Shown here one piece after another: positions 22,628-33,541 of a DNA stretch of 64,000 bases. Made by a program: the position numbers and the translations under genes. The notes under the pieces are model-generated. The model worked only from the letters and a program-made list of their open reading frames with translations, did not search any database and was not told where the DNA came from. Within the stretch, counting starts at the first letter, position 1. Every line of letters starts with the position of its first letter. Origin of the DNA: Apodospora peruviana (Eukaryota > Ascomycota > Sordariomycetes > Sordariales > Lasiosphaeriaceae); assembly GCA_033439685.1 (NCBI GenBank), contig JAUEDM010000004.1:3410001-3474000 (forward strand), given 5' to 3'.

Positions 22628-22672
22628 AAGTGTACCGTTCGCTTGTCTGTACCGTTCGCTTATCATGCACGT
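22628..22672. repeat. Right terminal inverted repeat (45 bp)
   Basis: Ends CGCTTATCATGCACGT just before TA 22673-22674. Exact inverse of the left repeat. Confidence 0.95.
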
Positions 22673-22674
22673 TA

Positions 22675-23367
22675 TGTGTTATATATGCTCGAGGAGGCCA
22701 ATTTTGGTGGGATGTGTCCAGACAAAGGGACAAGCAGTGTTATGGTTCTGTGTTTTATCGATCAGTAGGACTGATTGGAAAAGCTGATGGGCGTGTATTG
22801 AGTGGAGCAAAGATGATAATAATGTTTCAACTGTACTATCACGAAGTGCCTTATATGTAAAATATTACTGCGTCGCTTTCATTTTCAGTCAAGATGTTCC
22901 AAGTATTATGACAGCTCCGAATCCCTACTCCTCGCAAAATCGAACGGAAAGAAATCACAAACAAAAACCAGATTTATGTTTTGTCGTTTACTCTACTCTG
23001 TATGTTGAAGACTCTCAACAACGCTCAAGTTATCTTTCACGGTCTTTAAGAACGTCTCAAGTCCCGCATACCACGCGCCTACCTAAGATATACGGTGAGA
23101 GAAGGATGCGAGGTGTTGTGCATACACTAATCTCTTTTCTCTCTTTCTTATATATCTATCTCCCTCTGCGCTGCTCGCACATTCACAGGAAATATACGTG
23201 TATCGCTATCGAAGAAACCACAATGTCACACGAGCGCTCCTCCAGTCCTACAACATTCCGCATTTCTTCCTAGTTTAAAACAATGCTCACCTACTCACAT
23301 CCATAAAGGGCTTTTTCCACATACACTGGAGAAATGGACGTCGAGACGGCTCTGGCTGCGCTTTTCC
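22675..23367. other. Intergenic, 3' flank of importin gene
   Basis: AT-rich, no gene recognised. A CT-rich tract lies at 23130-23165. Confidence 0.55.
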
Positions 23368-26300
23368 CTATTTGGCGAGCTCGTGCAGTTTGTTCCTCTC
23401 ATCATCTGTGAGCAAATTGAACCAGTCCTGGAATCCGGCAATGTTGTCCCGGGCGGCCGTCATGAAAAATTCGGACAGGTAATTCTGCGTTTCGTCGTCG
23501 CGTATTCTTGCGCTTGAGTTCTCGGCCCAGCCCATCAGGTCATCCTTGGTTGTGCCGAGCGAGAGGTCAATGAAATCGCCCTCGTCCTCCCAACCGTCGT
23601 CAACGTCATCCTCGTCGGCATCAGCAATCTCCTGGGCCGCGGCGGCTGCAATAGCAGGCGCGGCGTTGGCACCGGACGCCGAGATAAGCTCATCGATGAG
23701 GATCTTGATGATCTTTAACGGCGCCGGGATGATGGTATATTGATCTGGGTCTATAGTGGTAGGTAGTGAGTCATCTTATTTATGCAACTCGAACGATATC
23801 CCGAGAACGTTTAAAAAAGAGGGGGCCGGTGACATACCTGCGCGAGCACGGGACCTAGTCTTGATTCGGTTGCTGTCGGCGAGAACCACCAGGTCACCCT
23901 TTACTTGTGTCTGGGTCAGACGAGGGTCGTTGAGCGAATAAAGCTTCGACAGGGCGATCACGCTGGGAAATTATTAGTACGACCGACATCAGTCGCAAGG
24001 GTCATGGAACACAAACTTCTGTCGTATCGAGTCATATCCAGCAAAGTTGACCGAGTTCTCGAGCCACTTTGAGATGACGAGCTGCAGACCGCTTTCGCCG
24101 TTGATTTGAATGTCAGCCAGAAAGTTGACAACATCCTGGGCGCCGACAAGCGAAAGGCGAGCAAAAACAGTGAGGAGGGACTGGATCAAGGTAGGCGTGG
24201 CTGCGGTACCCAGGCGAGCAGCAACGGCCTGGAGAAGTTGCCCCAAGAAGGGACCAAGACGCTCCTGGCCAGCTTTCTCGACTAGTTCTGCGGCTAAACC
24301 GCCAACCTCGGAAGCGGAATTATCTTCGACCGAAGGGCCCAGCAGACGGTCAATGACGAGGAGGCAGGCCTCGAGACCGGAGCGGCCATTCTCGTCGTGC
24401 CATCCGAAAACCTGATGGTGGTCATGCATAAGCATGTACTTGACAGCCTCAGCACCGGGACGCAAAACATCGCCTTCGTTAGAACTCATCAAAAGCTTGA
24501 TGAGTTTCGGAAGAGTGGAGGCTACAAAGCCAGCAGGTAGAGGTTCCGAGCCGTACTGAACGAGGGCGACCAAGAGTTCGACGGCCAGCTAGATAATGGG
24601 TCAGCGATGCTATTGCATACAAGAAGATGAGGCGCGTACCGTAACCAGTGGATCATCTTGCGTGATGTGAGCGACGTCAAAAGTGCCGGTGATTGATGGC
24701 AACACCTTTGTGCAGAGAGCAGTGTATGAAGCCGAGTCTGACAAACTCCTCACCATTTCCTCAAAGGTCTCGGTTACGATCATGCTAGCCATGAAGTGTG
24801 AGGCTCCGTGTTTGGCAATCAGGAAAAGCAGATCAATAGCTTTGTTATCCATCTGGATGACAATGCGCATGTCCAACTGAATAGCATCCCTGAGAGTCTC
24901 TAGAAGGGTCACCAATAGGTCGTCAGCATCCTCGAGCTCGGTGAGGTCCTTGGCGTCCAGGAATTGCTGGATCGCCATCACAATTGCATGCTGTCGGTGG
25001 ACCGGATTACCGGCCGCGATGAAGCCCTCCACCGCCTTGACACACGAGACTTGGACGAGCTCGTCCTTATCCATGGATATGGACTCAATAGCACGATCGA
25101 TCAAAACGAGAGCCGGCGGGTAGTACCTGGACAAAGTTCCTGCGACGAGGAAACCCCTGGCACGCAGGATTGGCTCATCCGCCCGGTTGACAGCGTAGTT
25201 GACAAGTTCGAGGTACGCAGCTGAGATGGCCTCGGGCACAGACTGGTTGGTCTCGTCGAAATCTATCAGAATCTGGTTGAACAGATACAGGGCCGCTTCC
25301 TGCCTTCGCCAGTTGGCAACCTCACCGACGAACATTGTCTTTGTGTACGCAAAAAGACCCTCGACAGCCCGCGGACCCAGCCATTCTCCTAGCTTTATCA
25401 ACAGATCGCCCGACGCGGTCCTTGCCGTGTAGTTGCTGGATAGTGAGCCTTCCTCGGCCAGGAACAGCGAAACATCAATGTCCCACAAGCCTTCCTCCTC
25501 CTGGGTGATCTGCGAGTACGAAACAAGCATCTTCATGAGGTCCAGAACCCAGGGCGTATCGTGTGCATTGGTATGAGTTTCAATCTCGGCACCAAGTTGC
25601 TTTTGCACAGGATTCGCTCGCATGCACGTGTTGAGGAAATCCAGCTCATCCAGAACCAGGAAATCCAGGGTGAATGGAAGGCCATCTATGTCTTCCAACC
25701 GGCTTTGCGCATCCGAGTCGATAAACAAATCCTGATATGGGACCTGGAGCCGGTTGAGCTCCTCCCAGGTTGCGCTAAACAGCGCAACGCTGCTGGGTAG
25801 CAACAGGGTTTTAAAGACGCTCTTGATTTTTAGAAGGGTCTTGACTGCCTGGACTTTCAACGCGATTGGGCCGTACCAGCGGTCGGGCTGAGAGTCGGAG
25901 GCAGAGAAATCCGGCAGTGGTGTCCTGATAGCTTGCTCCAGGAAAGGCAGCCACGAGCTTAGGACTTCCTCGGCAAAAGCCCTAACCTCCTTTTTGTGGC
26001 CATCCTTCACCATATCCATGAGTTCAAAGCAGCTTTTGAAAATCAGGACGGCCAGGGCACGGTGGTTGTCCTTGCGGTTCTCATTCGTGGCTACGTCGTA
26101 GCACGCTTTGATGATGTCACGGGCGACTGTGAAAAACTGCTCATCTGACAAGCTCTCCTGGACGAGGTCTTGCAGGATTCTGAGGGCACCGTGGAGTTGG
26201 GCATCGGATCCGCTTGGCATTGCGGCGAGGACGGTTGGCAGAAGGGCTGGCCATTGCGAGGGGAAGTCGACCATAGCGATCTTGGAGACGACATAGCTAT

Positions 26301-26698
26301 TATTACACGTTAGCAATCACATTTATGTTTTGGCAAAGATGGCACAGGGAGAGCATGGTAACTTACCTGGCAGCCACCTTAACCTTCCTCTGGTCCTCTT
26401 CGCTTAGAACGATCTCGAGCATGGCATGGCGAAGCTGGTCCTTGACAGGGTCCGGGATGGGAATATGGGGACCATCGGCGCCTTCGGTGCTCCAGTTCTC
26501 CTCGACGAACTTGCGAAGGTAGGTCAATGCGGACTGGCGAATCTCGACGGGAGCAGACTGGTGGGCTCCAATGCGAGCGAGAGTCTGGGGGAAGTCGGGG
26601 TTCGGTCTCAGCTGGCTGAGATCGAGCTCGGCTTGTTTGCGGGGTCCCTCCTGGACCTGCTGTGTGTTCGCAAGCAGCTGCACCACGTGCTCTTCCAT
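23368..26698 (-). CDS. KAP114: Importin beta family, Kap114/importin-9 type
   Basis: Five exons (26698-26367, 26296-24640, 24588-24017, 23962-23838, 23750-23368) with introns of 70, 51, 54 and 87 bp; all phases agree and give 1022 aa. N-terminal importin-beta segment: MEEHVVQLLANTQQ, QAELDLSQLRPNPDF, SAPVEIRQSALTYLRKFVEENW. HEAT-repeat text follows (YVVSKIAMVDFPSQWPALLP, ALRILQDLVQESL). An acidic stretch near the C-terminus (ADADEDDVDDGWEDEGDF) and the end FFMTAARDNIAGFQDWFNLL are typical of Kap114/importin-9. This receptor carries TATA-binding protein and histones H2A-H2B into the nucleus and is released by Ran-GTP. The gene is divergent from REV7. It is the most clearly conserved gene in the window. 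Confidence 0.93.
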
Positions 26699-27414
26699 AT
26701 TGCCCTAGCTAGCGATGTGTATATATGCCCTTCCGTGGTCGAGTGAGAGATGGTAGAGAGACCGGATCGTGTATTGGCAGTACTGTCGGCGAGCTATACA
26801 GCTATTGGGGTAAATGTATATTGGTAAAATTCCGTTGGTTCGTAAGTTGGATTGTCGACAGGCCGGCGAATGGCGTTATCGATAATTTCTTCTTGACAAT
26901 CCCGACTCGAGGAGCATGTGGGAGGTAAAGTAGTTGGGTGGACGGGTCCCGCGGCGGGCAAGATGTTAAAATGGCGGTATGGTGTGGAGTGGAAAGAGAC
27001 ACCACAACAACCAAGTGGAGCGTGGGAGCATGCTCAAGACGCGCCTGCTGTAAGCCTTTTGGGGGTCTGGTTCCTTGCCAATCGCGGGGTTGCCTGGCTA
27101 CAGTAAAGAAGGAGTTTCCCAGCACAACACAATGAAAATATTGACCTTAAAGTGTACATGACCCACTTTTAACTCGGTCACATGCTTTGGCGTTGAGTGC
27201 AACGCAAGGCAGGACGCGTTCTGTCGTCTGCAACCCCGCCATCTGTGTCCTCACTCGGACTTACACGACTCGATTGGATAAGACCAGATCGTCATTTTAA
27301 ATGAGAATACGGAATAAGCGCCGGGCGTCCGCATGAGAAGATGATATTGATCCCATAAGAAAAGAAGAAAACCTAAAACAAATTGCCAGTCAAATACGAC
27401 ATACAGTAGTAGCA
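26699..27414. promoter_or_regulatory. Shared divergent promoter region KAP114/REV7
   Basis: 716 bp between two divergently transcribed genes, with no ORF support on either strand. It must hold both promoters. No specific factor site was identified by eye. Confidence 0.55.
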
Positions 27415-28494
27415 ATGCCTCCACCACCCGTGCAATCCTCCTCTTCCGCCGTGCCGTTGGACCAAGGCCTCATCCTGCTCAAGTCCTTCAACTCCTTCCT
27501 GACCGTCGCCATCCACAACATCCTTTTCTACCGAAATATCTACCCGGCCACCACTTTTCTGTCCGCCAAGGCCTACAACCTGCCCGTGCACCAGAACCGG
27601 CACCCCAAAGTCTGCGCCTGGATCACCGACGCCGTCAACGCCGTCGGCGTCCAGCTCGCCAGCGGCCAGGTCTCCCGCATAGCAGTGGTCATCCACTCGC
27701 CACTCCACCGATTCTACACATTTCCTCAACCACAAAACCCAATACCATCGGCCTCGAACGAATATGACGTCAACAACACAGACTCTCTGTTTCCCAACTC
27801 CTCAAGCCTCTCCAACCTGAGCAGCAGTAACGCCTCCTCATCCTCCGCCCCCCACCTTCAACAACCACAGGCACCACCTCAACCAGCGCCACCACAGCCA
27901 TCCCTATCACAGTCCCAATCCGATGATGAACCAACCAAATCCATCCCGCCCGGCTCGGTCCTAGAACGCTGGCTCTTCGACGTATCCAAATTCCCCGCCT
28001 GGCCCGGGGGACCCAAACCGATGCGCGACTTTGAGCGCGTCGTGCTGGGCAAAGAGTCGCGCCTCGAAGAGGCCCGCGACCGCCACCTCTTCGATCCGAA
28101 ACTGCCTGCCGGGGACCAGAAAAACGTCTCCTGGCCCGACGTTGACGAGCAGTTCCGCGGCGTGCTTCGCCGGATGGCCCACGCGGCCGAAAAGATGCAA
28201 CCTTTACCCGAAGGGTGCACTTTTACCGTCGCGGTTGAACTGCGGGATGAGGGGGTGGCGCCGATCGGGTACCCGCAGGCTTGGATCCCTTCCGAGCCGA
28301 ACTTGCAAACTGCGTCGAAGGGTAGGGATGGGGTGGCCGGGGAAGATGTGGGCGGTGTAATGACTATGCCGGTCAGGTCGGCGGAGGCGGGTCCGTTGTA
28401 TTTTGAGTGTTGGGTTGAGGAGGGCAAGGCGAAAGAGATATTACTGGCAGCGGTGGAGAAGGCGAAGGAGACTGAAAAGGGCAAGCAGTGGTAA
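27415..28494 (+). CDS. REV7: HORMA-domain protein Rev7 (DNA polymerase zeta subunit)
   Basis: Intronless, 359 aa, ATG in context GCAATGCC. The HORMA fold begins with LLKSFNSFLTVAIHNILFYRNIYP and YNLPVHQNRHPKVCAWITDAV, close to MAD2L2/Rev7; VSRIAVVIHSPLHRFY continues it. A low-complexity Ser/Pro/Gln insert of about 60 residues (roughly 105-175) interrupts the domain and makes the protein longer than the ~210-250 aa of animal and yeast Rev7. After it come VLERWLFDVSKFPAWPGG and FTVAVELRDEGVAP, the C-terminal 'safety belt' region. Rev7 joins Rev3 in translesion DNA synthesis and has roles in repair-pathway choice. Divergent from KAP114, convergent with BUD3. Confidence 0.9.
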   Translation: MPPPPVQSSSSAVPLDQGLILLKSFNSFLTVAIHNILFYRNIYPATTFLSAKAYNLPVHQNRHPKVCAWITDAVNAVGVQLASGQVSRIAVVIHSPLHRFYTFPQPQNPIPSASNEYDVNNTDSLFPNSSSLSNLSSSNASSSSAPHLQQPQAPPQPAPPQPSLSQSQSDDEPTKSIPPGSVLERWLFDVSKFPAWPGGPKPMRDFERVVLGKESRLEEARDRHLFDPKLPAGDQKNVSWPDVDEQFRGVLRRMAHAAEKMQPLPEGCTFTVAVELRDEGVAPIGYPQAWIPSEPNLQTASKGRDGVAGEDVGGVMTMPVRSAEAGPLYFECWVEEGKAKEILLAAVEKAKETEKGKQW

Positions 28495-28879
28495 TACGGC
28501 ATTTCTCTCATATATATTTGACCAGGCACCAAATAATAATACAGATGCAAACAATGCCACAAAAAGCTACCAACCATACTAACCGATGCCGTAGGTCGTT
28601 ACTTGACAAGAGATACAAAACACCTTATCCCATACCAAAACACCCAACTCTGACCATACCTGGTCAATGTGCGCCATGGAGGAGCTCATGATATCCACAA
28701 AACGCCTCGCCGACCACGCGCTATACCAGTCGCTCAATCTCCGGCAGGCATTTTCCTTTCTGTGTTCTATCCCACAGGTTATCCAGACAGACAGACAGTC
28801 GTCCCAGGTTGTTGTTGAACCAAACACCCTCTGTACACACACCACCCTATCTACGTCTCCCAACGCACAACGGCAGACT
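28495..28879. other. Convergent 3' region between REV7 and BUD3
   Basis: 385 bp holding both terminators and 3' UTRs. No gene seen. Confidence 0.55.
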
Positions 28880-31800
28880 CTAGCCACCGCCATCTTTACT
28901 TCCCTTCAACAACGTCCTGAGACTGACCATCTCCCTCCGTAACCTCGCATTCTCCTTTTTCACCCTGGCCGTCTCCTCGGTCGCCTCCCTAAGCTTAACC
29001 ACCATCTCCTCCTTTTCGTCTTTGCCCTTCCCCCTCAGCGCCTTCACAATCTTGCCCAACTCAGTGTTGAACTTTTCATAAAGCAGCTCGTTCTCCGCCA
29101 TAGCCTCCTTGTACAGCTGATCGATGGACTTGACCTTCGCCTCGGTCGCTTTCAGCGTGGCCTCCACGTCGCGCGACATTTCCGCCTGCCGGTCCTGCAA
29201 CTCCTGCATCGCCTGCGGAACGCGCTCCTCGAGCGCCTTGACTGCTGCAGAGAGTTTGCGGAGGTCGGTAGTCGCCGATCGCGGGAGTGCAGAGTTCACT
29301 CGGGCCATGTCTTCCGCTATCCGCGAGAGCTCTGACTTGAGGGAGGCGTCAACCTCGTCGACGGCCTGCTTTTCTACTTGGAGGCGCTCACGGAGTTTCT
29401 GTGGGGATTGGAGGCGAAGTTTCTGGGTGGTGGTTGTGGTTGAAGACTTGGTTGGGCTGATAGTGGCAATCGACGTCGTGGTGTTAGCACGTAGACGGGT
29501 GGGGCGGGTTGGGGAGGTCTCGACATTAGTTTTGGGGATCAGAGACGGCTTGAGGGTTGGAATGTTTGAGGATGAGAGGGTGTTCTTTCTGTGTTGCGGT
29601 TGCACGGCTGCTGCTCTCTGAGCAAACGACTTGTTGTTGTCTTCTGGAGATGGACTCGTGGTCGCAGCAAATGCCTGCTGGAAAGGATCTACCACGTTCT
29701 CCTTCTGACGCGAATTACGGAGCGCGGGTGACTGTACTGCCTGCGGACTGATGGGTATCCTAGATGGAGACGGCGGGCCCGGTCGTTGTGCAGCCACCGA
29801 GTTAAACTTCTCGGCCGTCTGCTGCTTGTTGATGCGCAGCGGCATGAGCGGCGGGTCCTCCAGGCTCGCGGCCGCCATAAGGCTCTTGAGGTCCGATAGT
29901 GAGCTGCGCCGCTTCTTCTTGAGCGATTTTGCCTCGGCTGTCTCGACTTCGGGCTCGCCAATCGTCTCCAGCCGGTGAGAGCTTGCCGGGCGGTGCTGGA
30001 TATCGTCAAACGCGCCAGCAATAGGGGGCCGATCACGAGATCCTGGTCGCCGCAATTTGTTCGGCCCTGGGTACTGTATCCCCATATCCACGGACCTCGA
30101 TCTGTTGACCTTGGATAGACTCGAGCTCTCCTGCGACACAGACGGGCTCTTGCCGTGCTTACTTAACGTCCGCCACATCGAGGGCCGGTCCACATGGTCT
30201 TTGCTGTTCTGCCGTAAAAGCGTGTCAAATCCGAACTTCCTCCTCAGCGATGACGTATTCGAGGTCATTGACCCCGTATTGGACTTGTGACTACGGCTGC
30301 TGGCGTTCAGCGAATCGTATGCAGAGCCCTTAAGGTTGAAGCTAGCGCCAAAACCGCCACCGTCATCAAAGATGCGGTCGCAGTCCTCCACAAGTCGGTC
30401 GAGCAAATTGATGTAATCGGATGCATTTCCGTCATCAACCAAAAGTTCGGCGAAGGCAAGTGTCAACGCGCCTCTATCGCCGTCATTCCCACAGCCATCG
30501 AGCAGATCGGCAAGAAGCTTGATGAGCGCAGTAAACGCTCTCCGGTTCTGGGGAGCCATGTCGCTGAACAGAAATCGCACAAAGTCGGCAAAGTCTCCCG
30601 GAACCTTCCTAGAAGCCCGCGCTTGCAGTGCATCCAGTGCCTGCATGGTGATGATCGACCCTATCTGGTCCCGCCATGCAATGCGGACAAACTTCTCGAA
30701 GGCTGCAAATATCACCTCCGTCCCCAGCTCCGCAGAGGCTTCAAGGTCAAATGGGAACTCGATCAGCCTGTTGTACAGGTCATTTACCGACAGCTCGTCG
30801 GCGAACGATCTGTTGAATAAGGTGCGACCGATGAAGTAGCCCTTGCGAGCTTGTAGGCTGGCAATGTAGCCCGTAAAAGTCTGCTCAAGACGAACCAGGG
30901 GGTTCTCCGGGCGGTCATCTTCGCCAGCGTGAAGGCCGTCCCTGCTCCTGAGAGAGCTTGACATCACAGTCAGATCCTTTTGGCTGCTGTTGTTGCGAGC
31001 CAGTTGAGAGGGTAACAGGGTCGCGGCATTTCCGACTGGAGCACCCTGCGATTTTGGCCTGCCGATGATAGTGCTATCCGCCACCGCGGCCGGGCCGGTA
31101 GACGAGGACACGCTATTACCCGCCAAGAAGTTTGATAGCATCTTGACCGGCGAAGAAGCAAGGAACGACTTGTTGTTCTTCTCGACCTTTGACGTGATAG
31201 TAAGGGCTCGCAGAACCTTGGTGTAGTACGAGACCAGCGCCGGGACGAGCCTCATGTTGGACACGCTGAACTGGCTACTCAGAAGCTGGATGAGTCTCCG
31301 CGAGAGGGTAGGGAGGAAATCCTCCAGCGCAATATCGTCGGTGAACTTCTTCCCGGTTAGCCCAACGGTGTTCATCGATATTCGCTTCATGTCGCCGCTC
31401 CTTATCTCGATAACGATTTCCACGCCATAGTGACCCACTGGGGCGCCCTTGGTGCCCTTATCGTTGTCAAGCACGATACGAATGGGCGCTGGTTCCTTAC
31501 GGCCTTCGATGAGCTGCGAGACACCCTCTTGAAAGACGGCCGCATGCAGGGCGAAGTTGCTGTCGTTCATTTTTACCGACCGAAGAGTCCACGCGGGATC
31601 CTCCCTTTCGTACTCGGGGAAGCGGCCTTCGATCCGCGCCTTGACGATGTCCTCGCACCACCGGCTGGCTCTGCCCTCGTATGACTCGCGGAGCAGGAAG
31701 CACCGCGAAGTGATGGCTTTGCTGGTAAAATACTCGCCCGAGTGCGCGCCCTTCATCTCATGTGTGGAGGTCATCCAAATGAGTTTGCCGTCGGCGGACT

Positions 31801-33541
31801 CGGTAAATCGGACATCTGCCAAGTTGTGCCACCCTGTGAAGGCGAATTCCCAAGCTCCTGGCCCTCCAGCAACATTCGTCATCGATGCGAGCAGCCCAGC
31901 AGGAGAAGGCTTTTCGATTTCACGTAAGAAATCGCGGCCTGTGGGTCCTGGAGTTGTCTTCTTCTTCAAGATGACGATGCAATCCGAGAAGAGAATGAGA
32001 ATGCCCGCCCGGTCGCGATGGTCGACATTATCTGACCCAGCGGTGTACGGTGCAGCCAGCTCAACGAAATCAGCGGCCAGAATCAACCTCCCCTGAGGCT
32101 CGAGATCCACCGGCCAGCACTCCACCATCGCGCGAAGACGGTTTGTGACATGTGGCTTATCCGGCAGTGGATCATCCATTGAGCAAATGTTGGCAATGAT
32201 GTCTCTTGCACGAAGCATCAGCTGCAAGGCAGGATGTGTGATCGGGAGAGAGGTGACGATCTGGTCGATGAACAAGCTGTACCGAGGAAGCCTCTGCACT
32301 GGCTCGATGAGAAGCGAACGGATGGTTTGCTCCCCCGTTAGGGCCACTCGCTGACGAAAACTGGACTGTTTTTCGAGGTGGGAGTTGAGAAGCTGAGGGA
32401 AGTGCTGACTGGCCCGGATGTAGTCCTGGTAACAGTCGGTAAACTTGGGGAACCACTCCAGAAAAAGGCGTGCCATCGCAAGCGCTCCACTGGGGTCCTT
32501 GATACCACCCGAACGCGGGGCAGGGAACGGGACTTCCATGTCCCTCATGGCCTCTTCTTCGGTGTCGTCCATAACCCGACGGAGCTCCTGCATGAAAGCC
32601 CGATTCAGCTGTAAGATACTATCTGCGGATTTGGGAAAGAGCTTCTCCAGGTCCTCTTCTGTCGGGCTGGTGCTTCCAGATGACCGCTGTTTGGCGCTCT
32701 GGCGGAATTCTTCCGCGACATGGTTGACAAGCTCGTCCAGCTTGACGACATAACGCTCCTCCGTGTCGACCAGTTCCCCCAACTTCATGCGCAGATCGAA
32801 TTTTTGGTTCTTGGTGAACGACTTGGTTCTGCTCAACGAGTTCGGCCTGGAAGGTGCTCGACGCAACTTGGAGGTCGGCAAAAACACCGGCTCTCCGAAC
32901 AATTTGACCAGCGGTGTGTAACCCCCATACTGCCTCAAAGTTGGGTCTAAGATGTCATCCTCGTCGTCCGGCACCTCCTCCAGGTCTGTGATTTGCAGAG
33001 GCACAATCGCCCCGGGGGGCAGAACAAGATCCAGATCGACATTGCTTATGTGGTGAGTCCGCAGCGCAGACTCCAACATCCGGATGACATCGGGCGTGTT
33101 CTCGGCCTGAACAGCGGACTTTGCCAGATCTGCCGCATGCTGCTCGCCGAATAGGGAGGGTGCCGAGCCCGGGCGGCGAGCGCGTGTCGTGGGATATTGG
33201 TTTTTCAGGTGGTTCTTGACAATTTCGGGAAGCTCGCTGAAGTATTTGTAGAGGCCAAAGGCCAGTCCTCGACAGATCTCGTCACCTTGGAACTCGCGAG
33301 GGAGGTGGTCGACGACGCCATAGAAAGGAGAGTTGGGAGAGATGGTGATGCGGGGAAAGGACTGGAAGCCGCCGGCGGTATAGACGTGAATCTGGATCCT
33401 GGAACTGTTCAGGGTGTAGTTGGCAGTGGTGGAGGGCCCATAGAAGAGGAGAACGGGCAGGTGGCCGAGCAATGGGTCGCTGGCGTAGTAAAGAGTGACA
33501 TGTTCTGGCGAGAGCGCCAGCTCCTCCGTAACACGAACCAT
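28880..33541 (-). CDS. BUD3: DH-domain Rho GEF, Bud3-like
   Basis: One uninterrupted frame of 1553 aa from ATG 33541 (MVRVTEELAL). A conserved N-terminal block (YYASDPLLGHLPVLLFYG; GLAFGLYKYFSELPEIV) is followed by a DH domain at about 250-455, with KLGELVDTEERYVVKLDELV and the signature LLIEPVQRLPRYSLFI (about 410-425). LFPKSADSILQLNRAF lines up with the LFPPTID region of yeast Bud3. A PH-like region follows (about 470-650). There is no DEP or CNH domain, separating it from the Rom2 type. The C-terminal third is Ser/Pro/Thr-rich, ending in long coiled coil (about 1380-1550; EKQAVDEVDASLKSELSRIA). In filamentous fungi Bud3 activates Rho4 for septum formation. Whether this copy does the same is inferred. 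Confidence 0.85.
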   Translation of the reverse strand: MVRVTEELALSPEHVTLYYASDPLLGHLPVLLFYGPSTTANYTLNSSRIQIHVYTAGGFQSFPRITISPNSPFYGVVDHLPREFQGDEICRGLAFGLYKYFSELPEIVKNHLKNQYPTTRARRPGSAPSLFGEQHAADLAKSAVQAENTPDVIRMLESALRTHHISNVDLDLVLPPGAIVPLQITDLEEVPDDEDDILDPTLRQYGGYTPLVKLFGEPVFLPTSKLRRAPSRPNSLSRTKSFTKNQKFDLRMKLGELVDTEERYVVKLDELVNHVAEEFRQSAKQRSSGSTSPTEEDLEKLFPKSADSILQLNRAFMQELRRVMDDTEEEAMRDMEVPFPAPRSGGIKDPSGALAMARLFLEWFPKFTDCYQDYIRASQHFPQLLNSHLEKQSSFRQRVALTGEQTIRSLLIEPVQRLPRYSLFIDQIVTSLPITHPALQLMLRARDIIANICSMDDPLPDKPHVTNRLRAMVECWPVDLEPQGRLILAADFVELAAPYTAGSDNVDHRDRAGILILFSDCIVILKKKTTPGPTGRDFLREIEKPSPAGLLASMTNVAGGPGAWEFAFTGWHNLADVRFTESADGKLIWMTSTHEMKGAHSGEYFTSKAITSRCFLLRESYEGRASRWCEDIVKARIEGRFPEYEREDPAWTLRSVKMNDSNFALHAAVFQEGVSQLIEGRKEPAPIRIVLDNDKGTKGAPVGHYGVEIVIEIRSGDMKRISMNTVGLTGKKFTDDIALEDFLPTLSRRLIQLLSSQFSVSNMRLVPALVSYYTKVLRALTITSKVEKNNKSFLASSPVKMLSNFLAGNSVSSSTGPAAVADSTIIGRPKSQGAPVGNAATLLPSQLARNNSSQKDLTVMSSSLRSRDGLHAGEDDRPENPLVRLEQTFTGYIASLQARKGYFIGRTLFNRSFADELSVNDLYNRLIEFPFDLEASAELGTEVIFAAFEKFVRIAWRDQIGSIITMQALDALQARASRKVPGDFADFVRFLFSDMAPQNRRAFTALIKLLADLLDGCGNDGDRGALTLAFAELLVDDGNASDYINLLDRLVEDCDRIFDDGGGFGASFNLKGSAYDSLNASSRSHKSNTGSMTSNTSSLRRKFGFDTLLRQNSKDHVDRPSMWRTLSKHGKSPSVSQESSSLSKVNRSRSVDMGIQYPGPNKLRRPGSRDRPPIAGAFDDIQHRPASSHRLETIGEPEVETAEAKSLKKKRRSSLSDLKSLMAAASLEDPPLMPLRINKQQTAEKFNSVAAQRPGPPSPSRIPISPQAVQSPALRNSRQKENVVDPFQQAFAATTSPSPEDNNKSFAQRAAAVQPQHRKNTLSSSNIPTLKPSLIPKTNVETSPTRPTRLRANTTTSIATISPTKSSTTTTTQKLRLQSPQKLRERLQVEKQAVDEVDASLKSELSRIAEDMARVNSALPRSATTDLRKLSAAVKALEERVPQAMQELQDRQAEMSRDVEATLKATEAKVKSIDQLYKEAMAENELLYEKFNTELGKIVKALRGKGKDEKEEMVVKLREATEETARVKKENARLRREMVSLRTLLKGSKDGGG

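Larger units (their letters stand above)
21116..22672 (-). mobile_element. pogo/Fot1-type DNA transposon, catalytically disabled
   Basis: 1557-bp element with perfect 45-bp terminal inverted repeats (21116-21160 and 22628-22672), flanked by TA on both sides (21114-21115 and 22673-22674), the normal target duplication of Tc1/mariner-pogo elements. Each inverted repeat contains two direct copies of AAGCGAACGGTACA (21127-21140 and 21144-21157 on the left), likely transposase-binding sites. Inside is one transposase gene on the minus strand lacking most of its catalytic domain. The identical ends suggest a recent insertion, mobilised in trans by a full-length relative. It sits between the PI31-like gene and the importin gene without hitting a coding exon. 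Confidence 0.93.
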